Part shown: piece by piece, positions 24,384-33,508 of the stretch
Layout: every line of letters begins with the position of its first letter
How positions within the stretch are numbered: the stretch's first letter is position 1
Source of the DNA: Sphaerotilus hippei
Lineage (GTDB): Bacteria > Pseudomonadota > Gammaproteobacteria > Burkholderiales > Burkholderiaceae_C
Length of the DNA stretch: 64,000 nucleotides
Direction: 5' to 3'
Assembly: GCF_003201595.1 (NCBI RefSeq)
Contig: NZ_QJJS01000011.1
Span: 1 to 64,000 of the forward strand
The notes under the pieces: generated by a model
The model's database searches: none
Seen by the model: only the letters and a program-made list of their open reading frames with translations
Told to the model about the DNA's origin: nothing
Made by a program: the position numbers and the translations under genes

Positions 24384-25128
24384 GCCCGTGGCCGAGGACC
24401 ACGTCGACCAGGCGGAATCCGCCCCATCGAGCGACGCGGCCGCAGCCTTCGCAGGTGACATGGGTCAGTTGGCACTCGAAACTCGCCGAGCGCTCGTGCA
24501 GTTGCTGCTCGGCCCTTCCGTCGATGGTCATCGACAGTCCAAGCTGTGGCTCGTGCTGTTGCGTGACGAGGCCATCCTGCGCTCCCGGCTGCACGACCTG
24601 TTCCTCGACCTCGTCGTCGACCGCGAGCAGAAGGTTGCCTTCACCCGCCAGGTGGTCGCTGACAACATCGACGCACCGGTCCTGCTGCGCCGCGCCGCGC
24701 TCACCTTTCTTGAGTCGGCGCTGGTCTTGTTCCTGCGTCAACGCCTGACGCATGCGGACGCCCAGGGCGAGCGTGCCGTGGTCTCCAAGACCGAGGTGGT
24801 CGAGCACCTGCGGGTCTTCGAGCGGGACAAGAACGTGGACCATGCTCGCTTCGAACGGCAGATGGAGAACGCGCTCGAGAAGGCCAAGAAGCTGAGCCTG
24901 CTGCACAAGCTCCGTGGGGGCGATGAGCGCTTCGAGATTTCGCCGACGCTCAAGCTGTTGTTTCCGGCCGAGGAGATACAGGCCCTGGCGCATTCGTACA
25001 CGGCCATTGCCCAAGCCGGGGGGCAGCCATCCGAAGGCACCCTCGACGCTGCCAGCACGAGCGCCAGCCATGAGGGCCTCGCCACCTCGCCTGGGGTCGA
25101 CGACGGCGACGAGGAGGTACTCGAGTGA
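24367..25128 (+). CDS. jetB: Wadjet protein JetB (DUF4194, MukE/KITE-like)
   Basis: A 253-residue DUF4194 protein, the KITE-type winged-helix partner of JetA and JetC. Features include KLWLVLLRDEAILRSRLHDL, FLRQRLTHAD, VVSKTEVVEHLRVF and a wing region with FEISPTLKLLF. The start is a TTG at 24367 preceded by a GAGGGAGAGG ribosome site and overlapping jetA by 17 bases. The C-terminal 40 residues are low-complexity and acidic. Its stop overlaps the jetC GTG by 4 bases, as expected for subunits made in fixed proportions. Confidence 0.9.
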   Translation: MNYSSEPVAEDHVDQAESAPSSDAAAAFAGDMGQLALETRRALVQLLLGPSVDGHRQSKLWLVLLRDEAILRSRLHDLFLDLVVDREQKVAFTRQVVADNIDAPVLLRRAALTFLESALVLFLRQRLTHADAQGERAVVSKTEVVEHLRVFERDKNVDHARFERQMENALEKAKKLSLLHKLRGGDERFEISPTLKLLFPAEEIQALAHSYTAIAQAGGQPSEGTLDAASTSASHEGLATSPGVDDGDEEVLE

Positions 25129-28100
25129 GCGCGGTCATGACCACCCAGAGCCTCTTCCCGATGGACGAGCCGCCCGCTGACGCGGGCGAACGCGACCAGA
25201 TGAGGCTGCGCCAGATTCAGCTCTTCAACTGGGGCACCTTCCAGGGGCTGCTGCGCCTGAACATCGCCGAGCAGGGCTATCTGTTCGTCGGTCCCTCCGG
25301 TTCCGGCAAGTCGACCGTCCTGGATGCCCATGCTTCGCTGACCACCCCGCCGAAGTGGGTCGACTTCAACGTCGCAGCGCGAGAGGCCGAGAAGCGCAGC
25401 AAGGACCGCAACCTGCTGACCTATGTCCGCGGTGCCTGGGCCCAGCAGACCACCGACTCAGGCGAGTACGCCTCCCAGTTCCTGCGCTCCGACACCACCT
25501 GGACAGCCGTCGCGGAAACCTACCGTGACGGCAACGGGCGTGTCGTCGTGCTGGCCCAGGTGCTCTGGGTGCGCGGCAAGTCGACCAGCCTGTCCGACGT
25601 GAAGCGGCTCTATCTGGTGCTCGAACGCGAACTGGACCTGCAGGAGCTGCAGTTCTTTCCCGAGCACGACTTCGACGTCCGGCGCTTCAAGTTCGACCTG
25701 CCCGACGCCTTCGTCCGGGATGAGTTCAGCGCTTACCAAGAGCGCTTCCGGCGGCTGCTTGGCATCGAAAGCGAACGGGCCCTGCGCCTGCTGCACAAGA
25801 CCCAGGCCGCCAAGAACCTGGGTGACCTGAACGAGTTCATGCGCGACTTCATGCTGGAGCAGCCGGAGACCTTCAAGCTGGCCGAAAAACTCGTTGACCA
25901 GTTCGCCGAGCTGAACGAGGCCCACCGTGCGGTGGTCTCGGCACGACAGCAAATCGAGACGCTCAAGCCTGCCCAGGAAGAGGCGCAGGAGCGTGAGAAA
26001 GCGCGCCTCTCCAAGAACGAACTCGACGAGCTGTCGGCCGGCGTGGACAAATACAAGGAGCAGACGCGCAAGCGTCTGCTCGATGAAGCCGTCGCGGAAC
26101 AGCAGACCGACCTGGCCGGTATGGTCCACGAAGCGGCCCGCCTGGACGGGGTCGAGAAAAACGAGTTTGCGAAGCTGCGCTCGCTGCAGGACCAGCGCAG
26201 CGGCATGGGCGGCAGTCTGCTGGAGGACCTGTCTGCCCAGTTGGAGGCTGCCGAGACCACCCGGCACAAGCGGGTCGCCAAACGCGAGACGGTTCACGCC
26301 GCGTGCGGCATCCTGGGCTGGGCACCGCCCGATAGCGCGGTGTGGTTCACCCGGCGCAAGGACGCGGCCAGGACGGCCCTGCACGAAGCTGATTCCAAAC
26401 GCGAGCAGCAAGCGGACAAAACCTACAAGCTGCGCAAACAGTCCGATGAGGTCGCAGCCCAGTTCCAGCAGGTCGTCACCGAGGTCAAGTCCCTCGAACG
26501 CCAGCGCTCGAACATCCCGGCCCGAATGCTGGCGGTGCGCGAGCGGATGGCCCACGCGCTGGGCATCGCCGAGGAACGCCTGCCGTTCGTGGGCGAACTC
26601 ATCGAAGTCCGCAAGGACGAGGCACCGTGGCGCGGTGCCATCGAGCGGGTGCTCAACGGCTTCGCGCAATCGCTGTTGGTCGAGGACCGCCACTACGCCC
26701 AGGTCGCGGCCTACCTGAACGAGACGAACGTCGGTGAGCGGGTCGTCTACTTCCGGACGATGTCGCAGGCGTCCGCGCCTCGCAGCCCCAGCCAGAACTC
26801 CCTGATTCTCAAGCTCAACTTCGCCAATGCGCCGCAGGCCGACTGGGTCAAGGATGAGCTCAAGTCGCACTTCGACTATGACTGCGCGGAAACGGTCCAT
26901 GCCTTCCGCGCAGCCTCTCGCGCCATCACCCGCGAAGGTCAGGTCAAGCACAACAGCACTCGGCACGAGAAGAACGACCGCCACCGGGTCGACGACCCGA
27001 GCCGCTGGGTGCTGGGCTTCGACAACGCCGCCAAGCTCGCCCACTTCAAGGAGGAAGCTCACCGGCTGTCTCAGCAGATTGAAGACCTGCGCAAGGCGCT
27101 CGAGGCGGCGAAGACCGAAGAGTCCACCGAGCGTGAACGGTTGAAGGCCTACACCCAGTTGGCGAACACCGAGTGGGACGAGGTCGACGTGAACTCGGCC
27201 ATCGGCTCTATCGATGCCTTGAAGGAGCGCATCGACCGCGAGAAGGCTGCGCGCCCGGACCTTGCCCGGCTGGACGACGACATCAAGTCGCAGGAGACCC
27301 TGCACAACCGGGCCCGGCGCGCCTGCAGCGACTACCTGGGGCGCATGTCTGCTGAGAAGCTCAAGCTCCAGGACCTGCAGCGACGCATCGAGACGCTCCG
27401 CCCGGAACTCTTGATGGTCGAGCTCACGCCCTTCCAGCGGCGTGGTCTCGACGAGCGGTACGCCCGCTACCTGCCGGACATGACCTGGGAGACGCTCGAC
27501 AACGCCACCACGCAGGTCGTTCGTGGCATCAACATCGACGAGCGTGAGGCAAGCCAGCGCATCCTTCAACTTGAAAACAGCATCGAGCGTCGCCTGGCGG
27601 ATTTCGTGCGTCTGTGGCCGGCCGACTCGGGCGGCCTGGACCCCAAGATGGCCAGCGCGCCCGACTTCTTCGCCAAGCTGATGCGCCTGGAAACGGACGG
27701 GCTGCCGAAGTACGAGCAGCGCTTCCTGGAGCTGTTGCGCGACCAGAGCGCCCAGAACCTGACCATGCTGCAGACGCAGCTGGACCAGGAGCGCAAGGCG
27801 ATTCGGGACCGCATGACGCTCGTCAACGAGAGTCTGGCGACAGCGCCCTTCGGGCCCAACACGCACCTGGTCATCGAGACGCAAGAAAAGCTGCTGGAGG
27901 ACGTGGTTGCTTTCAAGCAGACCCTCAAGAGCGCCCTCAGCAACATGTTGACGACCAATGCGAAGGAAGCCGAACAGCGGTTCGAGGTCATCAGCAGCCT
28001 GGTCAAGCGGCTGGCCAGCCAGGAGACGGCCGACAAGAACTGGCGTGCGCTGGTCCTGGACGTCCGGCAGCACGTGGAGTTCGTCGCCCGCGAGCTCAAC

Positions 28101-28511
28101 GAATTTGGCAAGGAGGTGGAGGTCTACCGCAGTGGCGCAGGTAAGTCTGGCGGTCAGCGGCAGAAGCTGGCAGCGACCTGTCTGGCGGCGGCGCTGCGCT
28201 ATCAGCTGGGTGGACAGGACCGCGCGCTGCCCCGCTTCTCGACGGTGTTCCTGGACGAGGCCTTCGACAAGGCCGACGCCGAGTTCACGACCATGGCCAT
28301 GAACATCTTCAAGACCTTCGGCTTCCAGATGGTTGTCGCCACGCCGCTGAAGTCGGTGATGACGCTCGAACCCTTCATCGGCGGAGCCTGCTTCATCCAC
28401 ATCAAGGACCGCAAGACCTCCTGTGCCATCCCCATCGACTACGACATCCAGGCCAAACGCCTCCTGTTGACCACGGGCACGGACGATGTCGAAGAAGCTG
28501 CTGACGCCTGA
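25125..28511 (+). CDS. jetC: Wadjet SMC-like ATPase JetC
   Basis: A 1128-residue SMC/MukB-like ATPase, the motor of Wadjet. Walker A is GPSGSGKST (56-64), the ABC signature is SGGQRQK (from residue 1008) and Walker B is VFLDEAFD (Asp1044, Glu1045). Long coiled coils flank a central hinge-like region around residues 450-560. Wadjet complexes extrude DNA loops and license cleavage of small closed circular DNA, protecting against plasmids. The GTG start has a near-perfect GAGGAGGT site 7 bases upstream, the strongest in the operon. jetD begins 26 bases before this gene ends. Confidence 0.95.
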   Translation: MSAVMTTQSLFPMDEPPADAGERDQMRLRQIQLFNWGTFQGLLRLNIAEQGYLFVGPSGSGKSTVLDAHASLTTPPKWVDFNVAAREAEKRSKDRNLLTYVRGAWAQQTTDSGEYASQFLRSDTTWTAVAETYRDGNGRVVVLAQVLWVRGKSTSLSDVKRLYLVLERELDLQELQFFPEHDFDVRRFKFDLPDAFVRDEFSAYQERFRRLLGIESERALRLLHKTQAAKNLGDLNEFMRDFMLEQPETFKLAEKLVDQFAELNEAHRAVVSARQQIETLKPAQEEAQEREKARLSKNELDELSAGVDKYKEQTRKRLLDEAVAEQQTDLAGMVHEAARLDGVEKNEFAKLRSLQDQRSGMGGSLLEDLSAQLEAAETTRHKRVAKRETVHAACGILGWAPPDSAVWFTRRKDAARTALHEADSKREQQADKTYKLRKQSDEVAAQFQQVVTEVKSLERQRSNIPARMLAVRERMAHALGIAEERLPFVGELIEVRKDEAPWRGAIERVLNGFAQSLLVEDRHYAQVAAYLNETNVGERVVYFRTMSQASAPRSPSQNSLILKLNFANAPQADWVKDELKSHFDYDCAETVHAFRAASRAITREGQVKHNSTRHEKNDRHRVDDPSRWVLGFDNAAKLAHFKEEAHRLSQQIEDLRKALEAAKTEESTERERLKAYTQLANTEWDEVDVNSAIGSIDALKERIDREKAARPDLARLDDDIKSQETLHNRARRACSDYLGRMSAEKLKLQDLQRRIETLRPELLMVELTPFQRRGLDERYARYLPDMTWETLDNATTQVVRGINIDEREASQRILQLENSIERRLADFVRLWPADSGGLDPKMASAPDFFAKLMRLETDGLPKYEQRFLELLRDQSAQNLTMLQTQLDQERKAIRDRMTLVNESLATAPFGPNTHLVIETQEKLLEDVVAFKQTLKSALSNMLTTNAKEAEQRFEVISSLVKRLASQETADKNWRALVLDVRQHVEFVARELNEFGKEVEVYRSGAGKSGGQRQKLAATCLAAALRYQLGGQDRALPRFSTVFLDEAFDKADAEFTTMAMNIFKTFGFQMVVATPLKSVMTLEPFIGGACFIHIKDRKTSCAIPIDYDIQAKRLLLTTGTDDVEEAADA

Positions 28512-29682
28512 CCAGGTCAAGGACTGGCTCATCCGCCGGTACAACAACCAGCATCGCGCCTGGCTCGAAGGCTCCGGTGAATGGCCCCTGGAAGTCAGCC
28601 TCGGCGTCCCCACGGAAGCGGATTTCACCGCTGACGTTTCGGCGGTGCGCCAGTGGGTCGATGCATGGACAAACTGGCGCGGCACCGGCGAGCTGCGCCA
28701 GGAGTCGCGCAAGTACATGCGCCTTGGCTCGCAGACGCTGCCATCCACGGTCGTCCTGCGGGGGGCCGAAGAAGTTGCCGCTTGGTGCGGGCAGGAGCGG
28801 CGCTGGCAGCGGGCGGTCCAGCGTCACACCGACCTGGTGTCACGCTGGCCGCAGTTCCAGGAGCGCAGAGGATTGGCACGCTACTTCGACGTGCTGGCCG
28901 ACTATGCCGAGGCGGACTACGCTCGGCTCCAGACTGTTCTGGCCTGGATACTCGCCCAACCGGCATCGGGTCTGTACGTGCGGCAACTGCCTCTCGAAGG
29001 GGTGGACACCAAGTGGCTGCAGAAGCGCCGGGGCCTCATCGTGGACCTGCTGGGATTGCTTCGTGGCGGCGAGGTCGAGACGGACTTCTACGCGGCCTGC
29101 GGCCTGGCTCGCATGCCCCATCGGGTACGCATGCGGGTCTTGTGCCCCGCCCTGCGGGCTCAGGTCGGTGGACTGCGGGACATCGAGGCGCCGGTGGAGG
29201 AACTGGCGTCTCTACAGCTTGTGCCGCAGGTGTTTTTGATGGTCGAGAACCAGGAAACGGGCGTGGCGCTTCCCGACATGGACGGGGTGGTTGCGTTCAT
29301 GCGCTTGGGCGGTGCGGTGTCAGCGTTGGAGGCGATTCCCTGGCTGAGGAAATGTCCTGCGGTGTACTGGGGCGACATCGACACCCACGGACTCGCCATC
29401 CTGGCGCTCGCTCGAAGAATCTTCCCATCGGCACGGTCGGTGATGATGGATGTGGCCACGCTCGAGCGGTACGCCGAGCTGACGGTTCAAGAGCCAGCGC
29501 AGCATGCGGACGCTGAGCTTGCGGAACTGACCCCGGAGGAACGCGAAGTGTTCGACGGCCTGCGCTCAGGCCGCTGGGGCGCGAAGATTCGCCTCGAGCA
29601 GGAACGCATCACATGGCCCGATGCCATGGATGCCCTGCAGGCAACCGTTGAGCAAGCGAGACAGCACCGGGCAAATGCTTGA
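28486..29682 (+). CDS. jetD: Wadjet nuclease subunit JetD (DUF3322-DUF2220, Toprim)
   Basis: A 398-residue protein with an N-terminal DUF3322 region (about 1-190) and a C-terminal DUF2220/Toprim domain. The Toprim residues are visible as Glu254 in FLMVENQETG and Asp297/Asp299 in VYWGDIDTHGLAIL. JetD is the endonuclease that cuts the circular DNA trapped by JetABC. The gene starts inside the end of jetC and is overlapped by 8 bases by the following gene, so the operon continues past the four canonical components. All catalytic residues are present, so the system appears functional. Confidence 0.94.
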   Translation: MSKKLLTPDQVKDWLIRRYNNQHRAWLEGSGEWPLEVSLGVPTEADFTADVSAVRQWVDAWTNWRGTGELRQESRKYMRLGSQTLPSTVVLRGAEEVAAWCGQERRWQRAVQRHTDLVSRWPQFQERRGLARYFDVLADYAEADYARLQTVLAWILAQPASGLYVRQLPLEGVDTKWLQKRRGLIVDLLGLLRGGEVETDFYAACGLARMPHRVRMRVLCPALRAQVGGLRDIEAPVEELASLQLVPQVFLMVENQETGVALPDMDGVVAFMRLGGAVSALEAIPWLRKCPAVYWGDIDTHGLAILALARRIFPSARSVMMDVATLERYAELTVQEPAQHADAELAELTPEEREVFDGLRSGRWGAKIRLEQERITWPDAMDALQATVEQARQHRANA

Positions 29683-31075
29683 AATAGGAAGAGTGCGCAC
29701 GGGTGTGAGCCACCCGGTCGATGACGTCTTGGACCACGGCACGGTGACGCGGGAGCAGCTCTTCGACATGGTCTGGCAAGAGCCCATGCTGAGAATCGGC
29801 GAGCGCCTCGGGGTGTCGTCGAGTTACATGGCGCGGGTCTGCACGGAGCTTCGAGTACCCCGGCCGCCCCGTGGCTACTGGGCGAAGCTGGAGTTCGGCA
29901 AAGCGCCGGAGCGGCCTGCGCTGCCGAAGTCGAGACCAGGGGACGTCACCGAGTGGCAGCCGGGTGCCGTCATCGGCAAGAACGAGCGTGAAGCTGGCTG
30001 CCGGGCGAAGAGCGCTGTGTCGGTGGACGACGCCCGTTCCTCGGTCCCTGGGAAAACCGTGCAACGGCGTCCGCGCGAGCCCCGCCTTGTCGAGAAGTGC
30101 CACCCGCTCCTGGTCGGCGTAAAGTCGCACTTCGCGAAGACGCGTGACAGTGACACGGGCATCCTGCGCCCGTTCAAGCGGCTGTTGGTCGACATCCTCT
30201 CATCGAAGGAAGGACTGGATGCGGCGATGGGTGCTGCCGACCAACTGTTCCAGGCGCTGACCGCCCGCGGCCATCGGGTGACGATTGCTCCACATGGCGG
30301 GCAGTTGCGCCGCACTGAGGTTGACCTGCGCGAGGCCCCCCTGAAGGGCCACTACGTTCGGAGTGCTTGGTCCCCAGAACGGCCAACGCTGGTGTACATC
30401 GGGGAAGAACCCATCGGCCTGACGCTGTTCGAGATGACCGAAGCGACAGAAATGCAGTACGTCGGCGACAGCACCTACGTTCCGGTCAGCAGCTTGTCGC
30501 CGGCACAGCTGCGTCGGTACGAGCAGTCAAGGTACTGGACGACGACCCAGGAACGGGCGTCCAAGCGTCTTCGACTTCAGGCGTACTGCCCAGCGTGGCG
30601 GGTGACTTGGGTGCAGCAGTGGTCCGAGGCCAAGCCGGGGCAGTTCGCGTCAATGGTGCCTGACATCGTCCGGGAGCTCGAAGCCGCCGGCCCGAGGCTT
30701 TCGGCGCAAATCGAGGCGGCGAGGATAAAGGCCGAGGAAGAGCGAAGAAAGTGGGAAGAAGAAGACCGCCGACGCCGCGAAGCGGAAGCTCATGCGCTCC
30801 AAGAAAAGCGACGCCAGGAAGCCCGGAAGGACCTGATGGCTGCCATCGCCGCATGGGATGAGGCCCGGGTCATCGCCGAGTACCTTGCCGAGGTGGAGCG
30901 CTCCGCCCAGCAGCTCGATGGCGATGAGCGCCAACGGTTGCTCCACCGCATCGCGCTCGCCAAAGAGCTGGTCGGGAACGACAACCCGTTGGACCAGCTC
31001 CTGCGCTGGAAGGCGCCGGGCGAGCGAGGTCAGGTCGTCGGTGTTGGCGCATCTTGGCACCGGGTTCGCCCTTGA
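29675..31075 (+). CDS. winged-helix and coiled-coil protein, fifth gene of the Wadjet operon
   Basis: A 466-residue protein starting at ATG 29675, inside the last codons of jetD, with no ribosome site of its own, so it is probably translationally coupled. Residues 25-61 form a helix-turn-helix (REQLFDMVWQEPMLRIGERL, LGVSSSYMARVCTELRVP). A signature block follows (PPRGYWAKLEFGKAPERPAL), which I have seen in uncharacterised proteins of mobile and defence regions. Residues about 345-390 are a charged coiled coil rich in Glu, Arg and Lys, and a helical C-terminus follows. The middle (about 140-330) is a mixed domain of unknown fold. It could be a DNA-binding accessory of Wadjet or an unrelated cargo gene. 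Confidence 0.7.
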   Translation: MLEIGRVRTGVSHPVDDVLDHGTVTREQLFDMVWQEPMLRIGERLGVSSSYMARVCTELRVPRPPRGYWAKLEFGKAPERPALPKSRPGDVTEWQPGAVIGKNEREAGCRAKSAVSVDDARSSVPGKTVQRRPREPRLVEKCHPLLVGVKSHFAKTRDSDTGILRPFKRLLVDILSSKEGLDAAMGAADQLFQALTARGHRVTIAPHGGQLRRTEVDLREAPLKGHYVRSAWSPERPTLVYIGEEPIGLTLFEMTEATEMQYVGDSTYVPVSSLSPAQLRRYEQSRYWTTTQERASKRLRLQAYCPAWRVTWVQQWSEAKPGQFASMVPDIVRELEAAGPRLSAQIEAARIKAEEERRKWEEEDRRRREAEAHALQEKRRQEARKDLMAAIAAWDEARVIAEYLAEVERSAQQLDGDERQRLLHRIALAKELVGNDNPLDQLLRWKAPGERGQVVGVGASWHRVRP

Positions 31076-31160
31076 CCGGGCAACGGCCAACGTCGAAGAC
31101 CGGTTCGTGCAGCGCTCTGGCTGCCCGAAGTGCAACGCCCAGCACGCAGTGCGCAACAGC

Positions 31161-31175
31161 CAGGCCGGCGGCCTG
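31161..31175. terminator. short stem-loop between convergent genes
   Basis: CAGGCC and GGCCTG pair around a 3-base loop in the 120-base gap between the Wadjet-linked fifth gene and hipA, which converge here. The stem is short and lacks a T-tract, so it is a weak candidate. Confidence 0.3.
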
Positions 31176-31196
31176 CAGCACAAGCCCGGGGACGTC

Positions 31197-32447
31197 TCAC
31201 ACCATGAACACAGACTCCATCCGGCGGATTTCGCTGTTGGGCAGCGCGAGCTTGATGGCGTCCTCCTTCCATTCGGCCACGGCGGCTTTGATGTCGGCCA
31301 GTAGTACCTTGGCATTGCCCGCGGTCAGTCGGTAAAGTTCGGCGGTACGCATCACTGCGTCGATGCTTGGCTCGGCGTTGGCGCCGTCGAGCGTGAGGGC
31401 ATGGGATGTCTTGGCCAAGTTGGGGTTCATGTCGAACGCCGGCGCGAGGTGCCAGCCCGTGGGCAAGCGCAGGAAGCCGTGATTGCGCAGGTGGTCGTCG
31501 CGGTTGCCCACGAGGACATTGAACAGCACCCGGCGAAATAGTTCTTTCAGGTCAGCGTCGACCGACCCCTGAGCGCCGTTGTCGGAGATGAATTCGGCGA
31601 TGTCGAGGTAGCTCCCTCCTTCTTCGCCATCGCGCCGCTCCAGCAGGGTCATGGCCGACGAGTACATTCGGCGCCCCGCGGGCTTGCGGTCAAACCGTGC
31701 CGAGCAGAAGGTCCCGTACGGGGCTGACAGCCGCTCAAGACGGGCGTCCGGCACGTCGAGGCCAGCGCGATGGGCGAGTCGATTAACGAGGTACTCCCAT
31801 CCGCCCCAGTCGTGACGGTCTTCGTTCGAAGGGAACTTGGCAATCCAAAGACGTTTGTTCAGGTCGACAAAGTTCGCCTTCGGACGCGCACCGCCAAGGG
31901 AGGTGCCCGGCGCGATGAGCATCGCCAGCCAACGCTCGTACTCCGGGAGCTTTTCGGCCCCCGGCTCTTCGATGCGACGGCTGATTTCTGCGAGTTCCGC
32001 CAGCGCTGTCGCCGGCGGCGCACCGAACTTGCCGTTGTCAAGAAACGGCCCGCTTGCCTTGCGGAATCTCAGGCCACCGAGGCGAGTCTCGTCAAGCACC
32101 CCGAGCAGGAAGTCCATTTCCTGGAACGGGCGTGGTTTGCGATTTTCGCGCTCCGCTACGGCGGCTTCCCTGCGCTCCAGCAGCACCCGCCCCCAGCGGT
32201 CCGGTGCCGAATCCATCAGCACACCGAAAGCCGCCGCAGGCGGCAGTACGTGCTGCTCTCCTGCGTAGAGGTCCAGCCTCGGGTCCAGCATGAACTTGTT
32301 CTGGCTCGCGAGCCACGTGGCGTCGTATTCGAACGAGGCAGCGAGGTCGGTGCGTACGTCGTGGCGATGCAACGCGCCCACCCGCTGCGGGACACACAGC
32401 TCAGGGGCGTCGAGGTGCACCTCGTAGGAATTGCGTGCCTTAGCCAC
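31197..32447 (-). CDS. hipA: HipA-family serine/threonine kinase toxin
   Basis: A 416-residue kinase of the HipA family. Visible elements are the Gly-rich GTSLGGARPKANF (181-193), the catalytic GNRDDHLRNHGFL (Asp317, Asn322) and the metal-binding LAPAFDMNPN (Asp339). HipA toxins phosphorylate tRNA synthetases or other targets and cause growth arrest and persistence, restrained by HipB. The protein lacks some of the N-terminal subdomain seen in E. coli HipA but has all kinase residues. It overlaps hipB by 8 bases and converges with the Wadjet operon. Confidence 0.93.
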   Translation of the reverse strand: MAKARNSYEVHLDAPELCVPQRVGALHRHDVRTDLAASFEYDATWLASQNKFMLDPRLDLYAGEQHVLPPAAAFGVLMDSAPDRWGRVLLERREAAVAERENRKPRPFQEMDFLLGVLDETRLGGLRFRKASGPFLDNGKFGAPPATALAELAEISRRIEEPGAEKLPEYERWLAMLIAPGTSLGGARPKANFVDLNKRLWIAKFPSNEDRHDWGGWEYLVNRLAHRAGLDVPDARLERLSAPYGTFCSARFDRKPAGRRMYSSAMTLLERRDGEEGGSYLDIAEFISDNGAQGSVDADLKELFRRVLFNVLVGNRDDHLRNHGFLRLPTGWHLAPAFDMNPNLAKTSHALTLDGANAEPSIDAVMRTAELYRLTAGNAKVLLADIKAAVAEWKEDAIKLALPNSEIRRMESVFMV

Positions 32448-32769
32448 GTTTGTCCTTCACGACCACGCGGGTCCGTTGCACTTTGAGCATGGCTACGTCC
32501 TGCAGCTTTTTTCCGAGTACGTCATCGCTCGCCAACGTGTTGATGTCCTGGTCCAGTCCAAGGACGCGCAGCGCGCGCATGTACGTTCCGATGGCGATGG
32601 TGGGGTCGCCCTGCTCCAAGCGACGAATGGTTTCGCGCGAGACGCCTACACGTTCGGAGAACTGAACCGTCGTCAGTTCACGCCTCAGGCGTGCCATCTG
32701 CAAGCGCTCGCCGAAGGCGCGCATCTGCTTGAGCACAGATGGGAAAGAGGGATGTGATTCCTTTGCCAT
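32440..32769 (-). CDS. hipB: HipB-like Xre-family antitoxin/repressor
   Basis: A 109-residue HTH-3 (Xre) protein with the DNA-binding motif TTVQFSERVGVSRETIRRLE at about 34-53, followed by GDPTIAIGTYMRALRVLG. It would bind HipA and repress the operon. The ATG at 32769 begins MAKESHPSF. The frame extends further upstream, but that part has no family similarity. An inverted repeat sits right across the start region. Its C-terminal KVQRTRVVVKDKRG tail overlaps the hipA start. Confidence 0.88.
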   Translation of the reverse strand: MAKESHPSFPSVLKQMRAFGERLQMARLRRELTTVQFSERVGVSRETIRRLEQGDPTIAIGTYMRALRVLGLDQDINTLASDDVLGKKLQDVAMLKVQRTRVVVKDKRG

Positions 32770-32788
32770 GCCACATATTTTAGGCAAA
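32762..32788. promoter_or_regulatory. inverted repeat at the hipB start
   Basis: Arms TTTGCC (32762-32767) and GGCAAA (32783-32788) flank an AT-rich centre containing ACATATTTTA, with a second overlapping pairing TGCC/GGCA (32769-32772 and 32783-32786). It covers the hipB start and probable promoter, fitting autorepression by HipB. Confidence 0.45.
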
Positions 32789-33401
32789 TCGGCTTTCTTT
32801 GTCCATTTAATGAGGCGCAAAAAGAAGGCAACCGTCGAGTGCCGTAGGGTTGCCGGCCTCGGACGCCTCGCGCCACTGCGGACGCCGGGCAGCGCGTCAC
32901 TGTTGGCTTTGGCCGACGGCTCCCGAAGCCGTCCGCAGTTCACGCGAACAGAGCCAAAAACAGTCCCTGACCGATGTGACTCGTCCGGCGACTGATCACC
33001 ATTGCGTCCATGGGTCGGTGACGTCAGCGTCCCTTCTGCAAGGAGTGCAGACGGCTTGTAGACCCTTGTCAAACACAATCTGGTTGCCTGCCAGGCTGCG
33101 CCGCGGCCAACGGTTCGCAGGGCGGGCGCCACCTCGCCACGGCCCCGTTGAGACGTTCATGCCGTTCTTCATCAGGTCGATGACGGTGTACGCTCACAGA
33201 ACGTTGACCAGGTCAGTGGGTCCGGGAGGTGGTTGAGCGCCTCGCTCGGCCAGAAAGCTGGCTTGTTTTGGGTCGGCTCCAGATCGATCCCCGCCTGTTC
33301 CGAGCGCCTGCGCTCGCTCACGCGGTGAGCCTGCCGTGCAGACTTAACGCTGTGTCCTGCAGTGCCCCTTTACCCCTTCATGTCGGGGGCGGGCATCAGG
33401 G
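32789..33401. other. intergenic right border of the accessory island
   Basis: About 600 bases with no supported gene on either strand. Open frames exist but have no ribosome sites or family motifs. An inverted repeat GACGGCT / AGCCGTC is visible near 32917-32933. The stretch probably contains debris from the island border; no integrase, transposase or tRNA-derived repeat could be recognised. Confidence 0.4.
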
Positions 33402-33431
33402 TTGACCCCGCTAAACTGGTTTGGCCATACA
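33402..33431 (+). promoter_or_regulatory. candidate promoter of the eps operon
   Basis: TTGACC (33402-33407) and CATACA (33426-33431) with an 18-base spacer resemble a sigma-70 promoter, about 75 bases before the epsD start. The -10 box is a moderate match only. Confidence 0.35.
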
Positions 33432-33508
33432 CAGGCACACAACCTCAACACCGGCCCGGGTCGCTCGCTTGATTTCCGCGACCCACGGGCCACGGGAGCA
33501 AGTTCCAC

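Noticed and set aside
25458-28748. A 1096-codon open frame opposite jetC
   Set aside because: Complement of a coiled-coil coding region; jetC has Walker and signature motifs, the antisense frame has none.
32850-33236. Open frame in the island border as a gene or transposase remnant
   Set aside because: No transposase motif, inverted terminal repeat or ribosome site could be seen.
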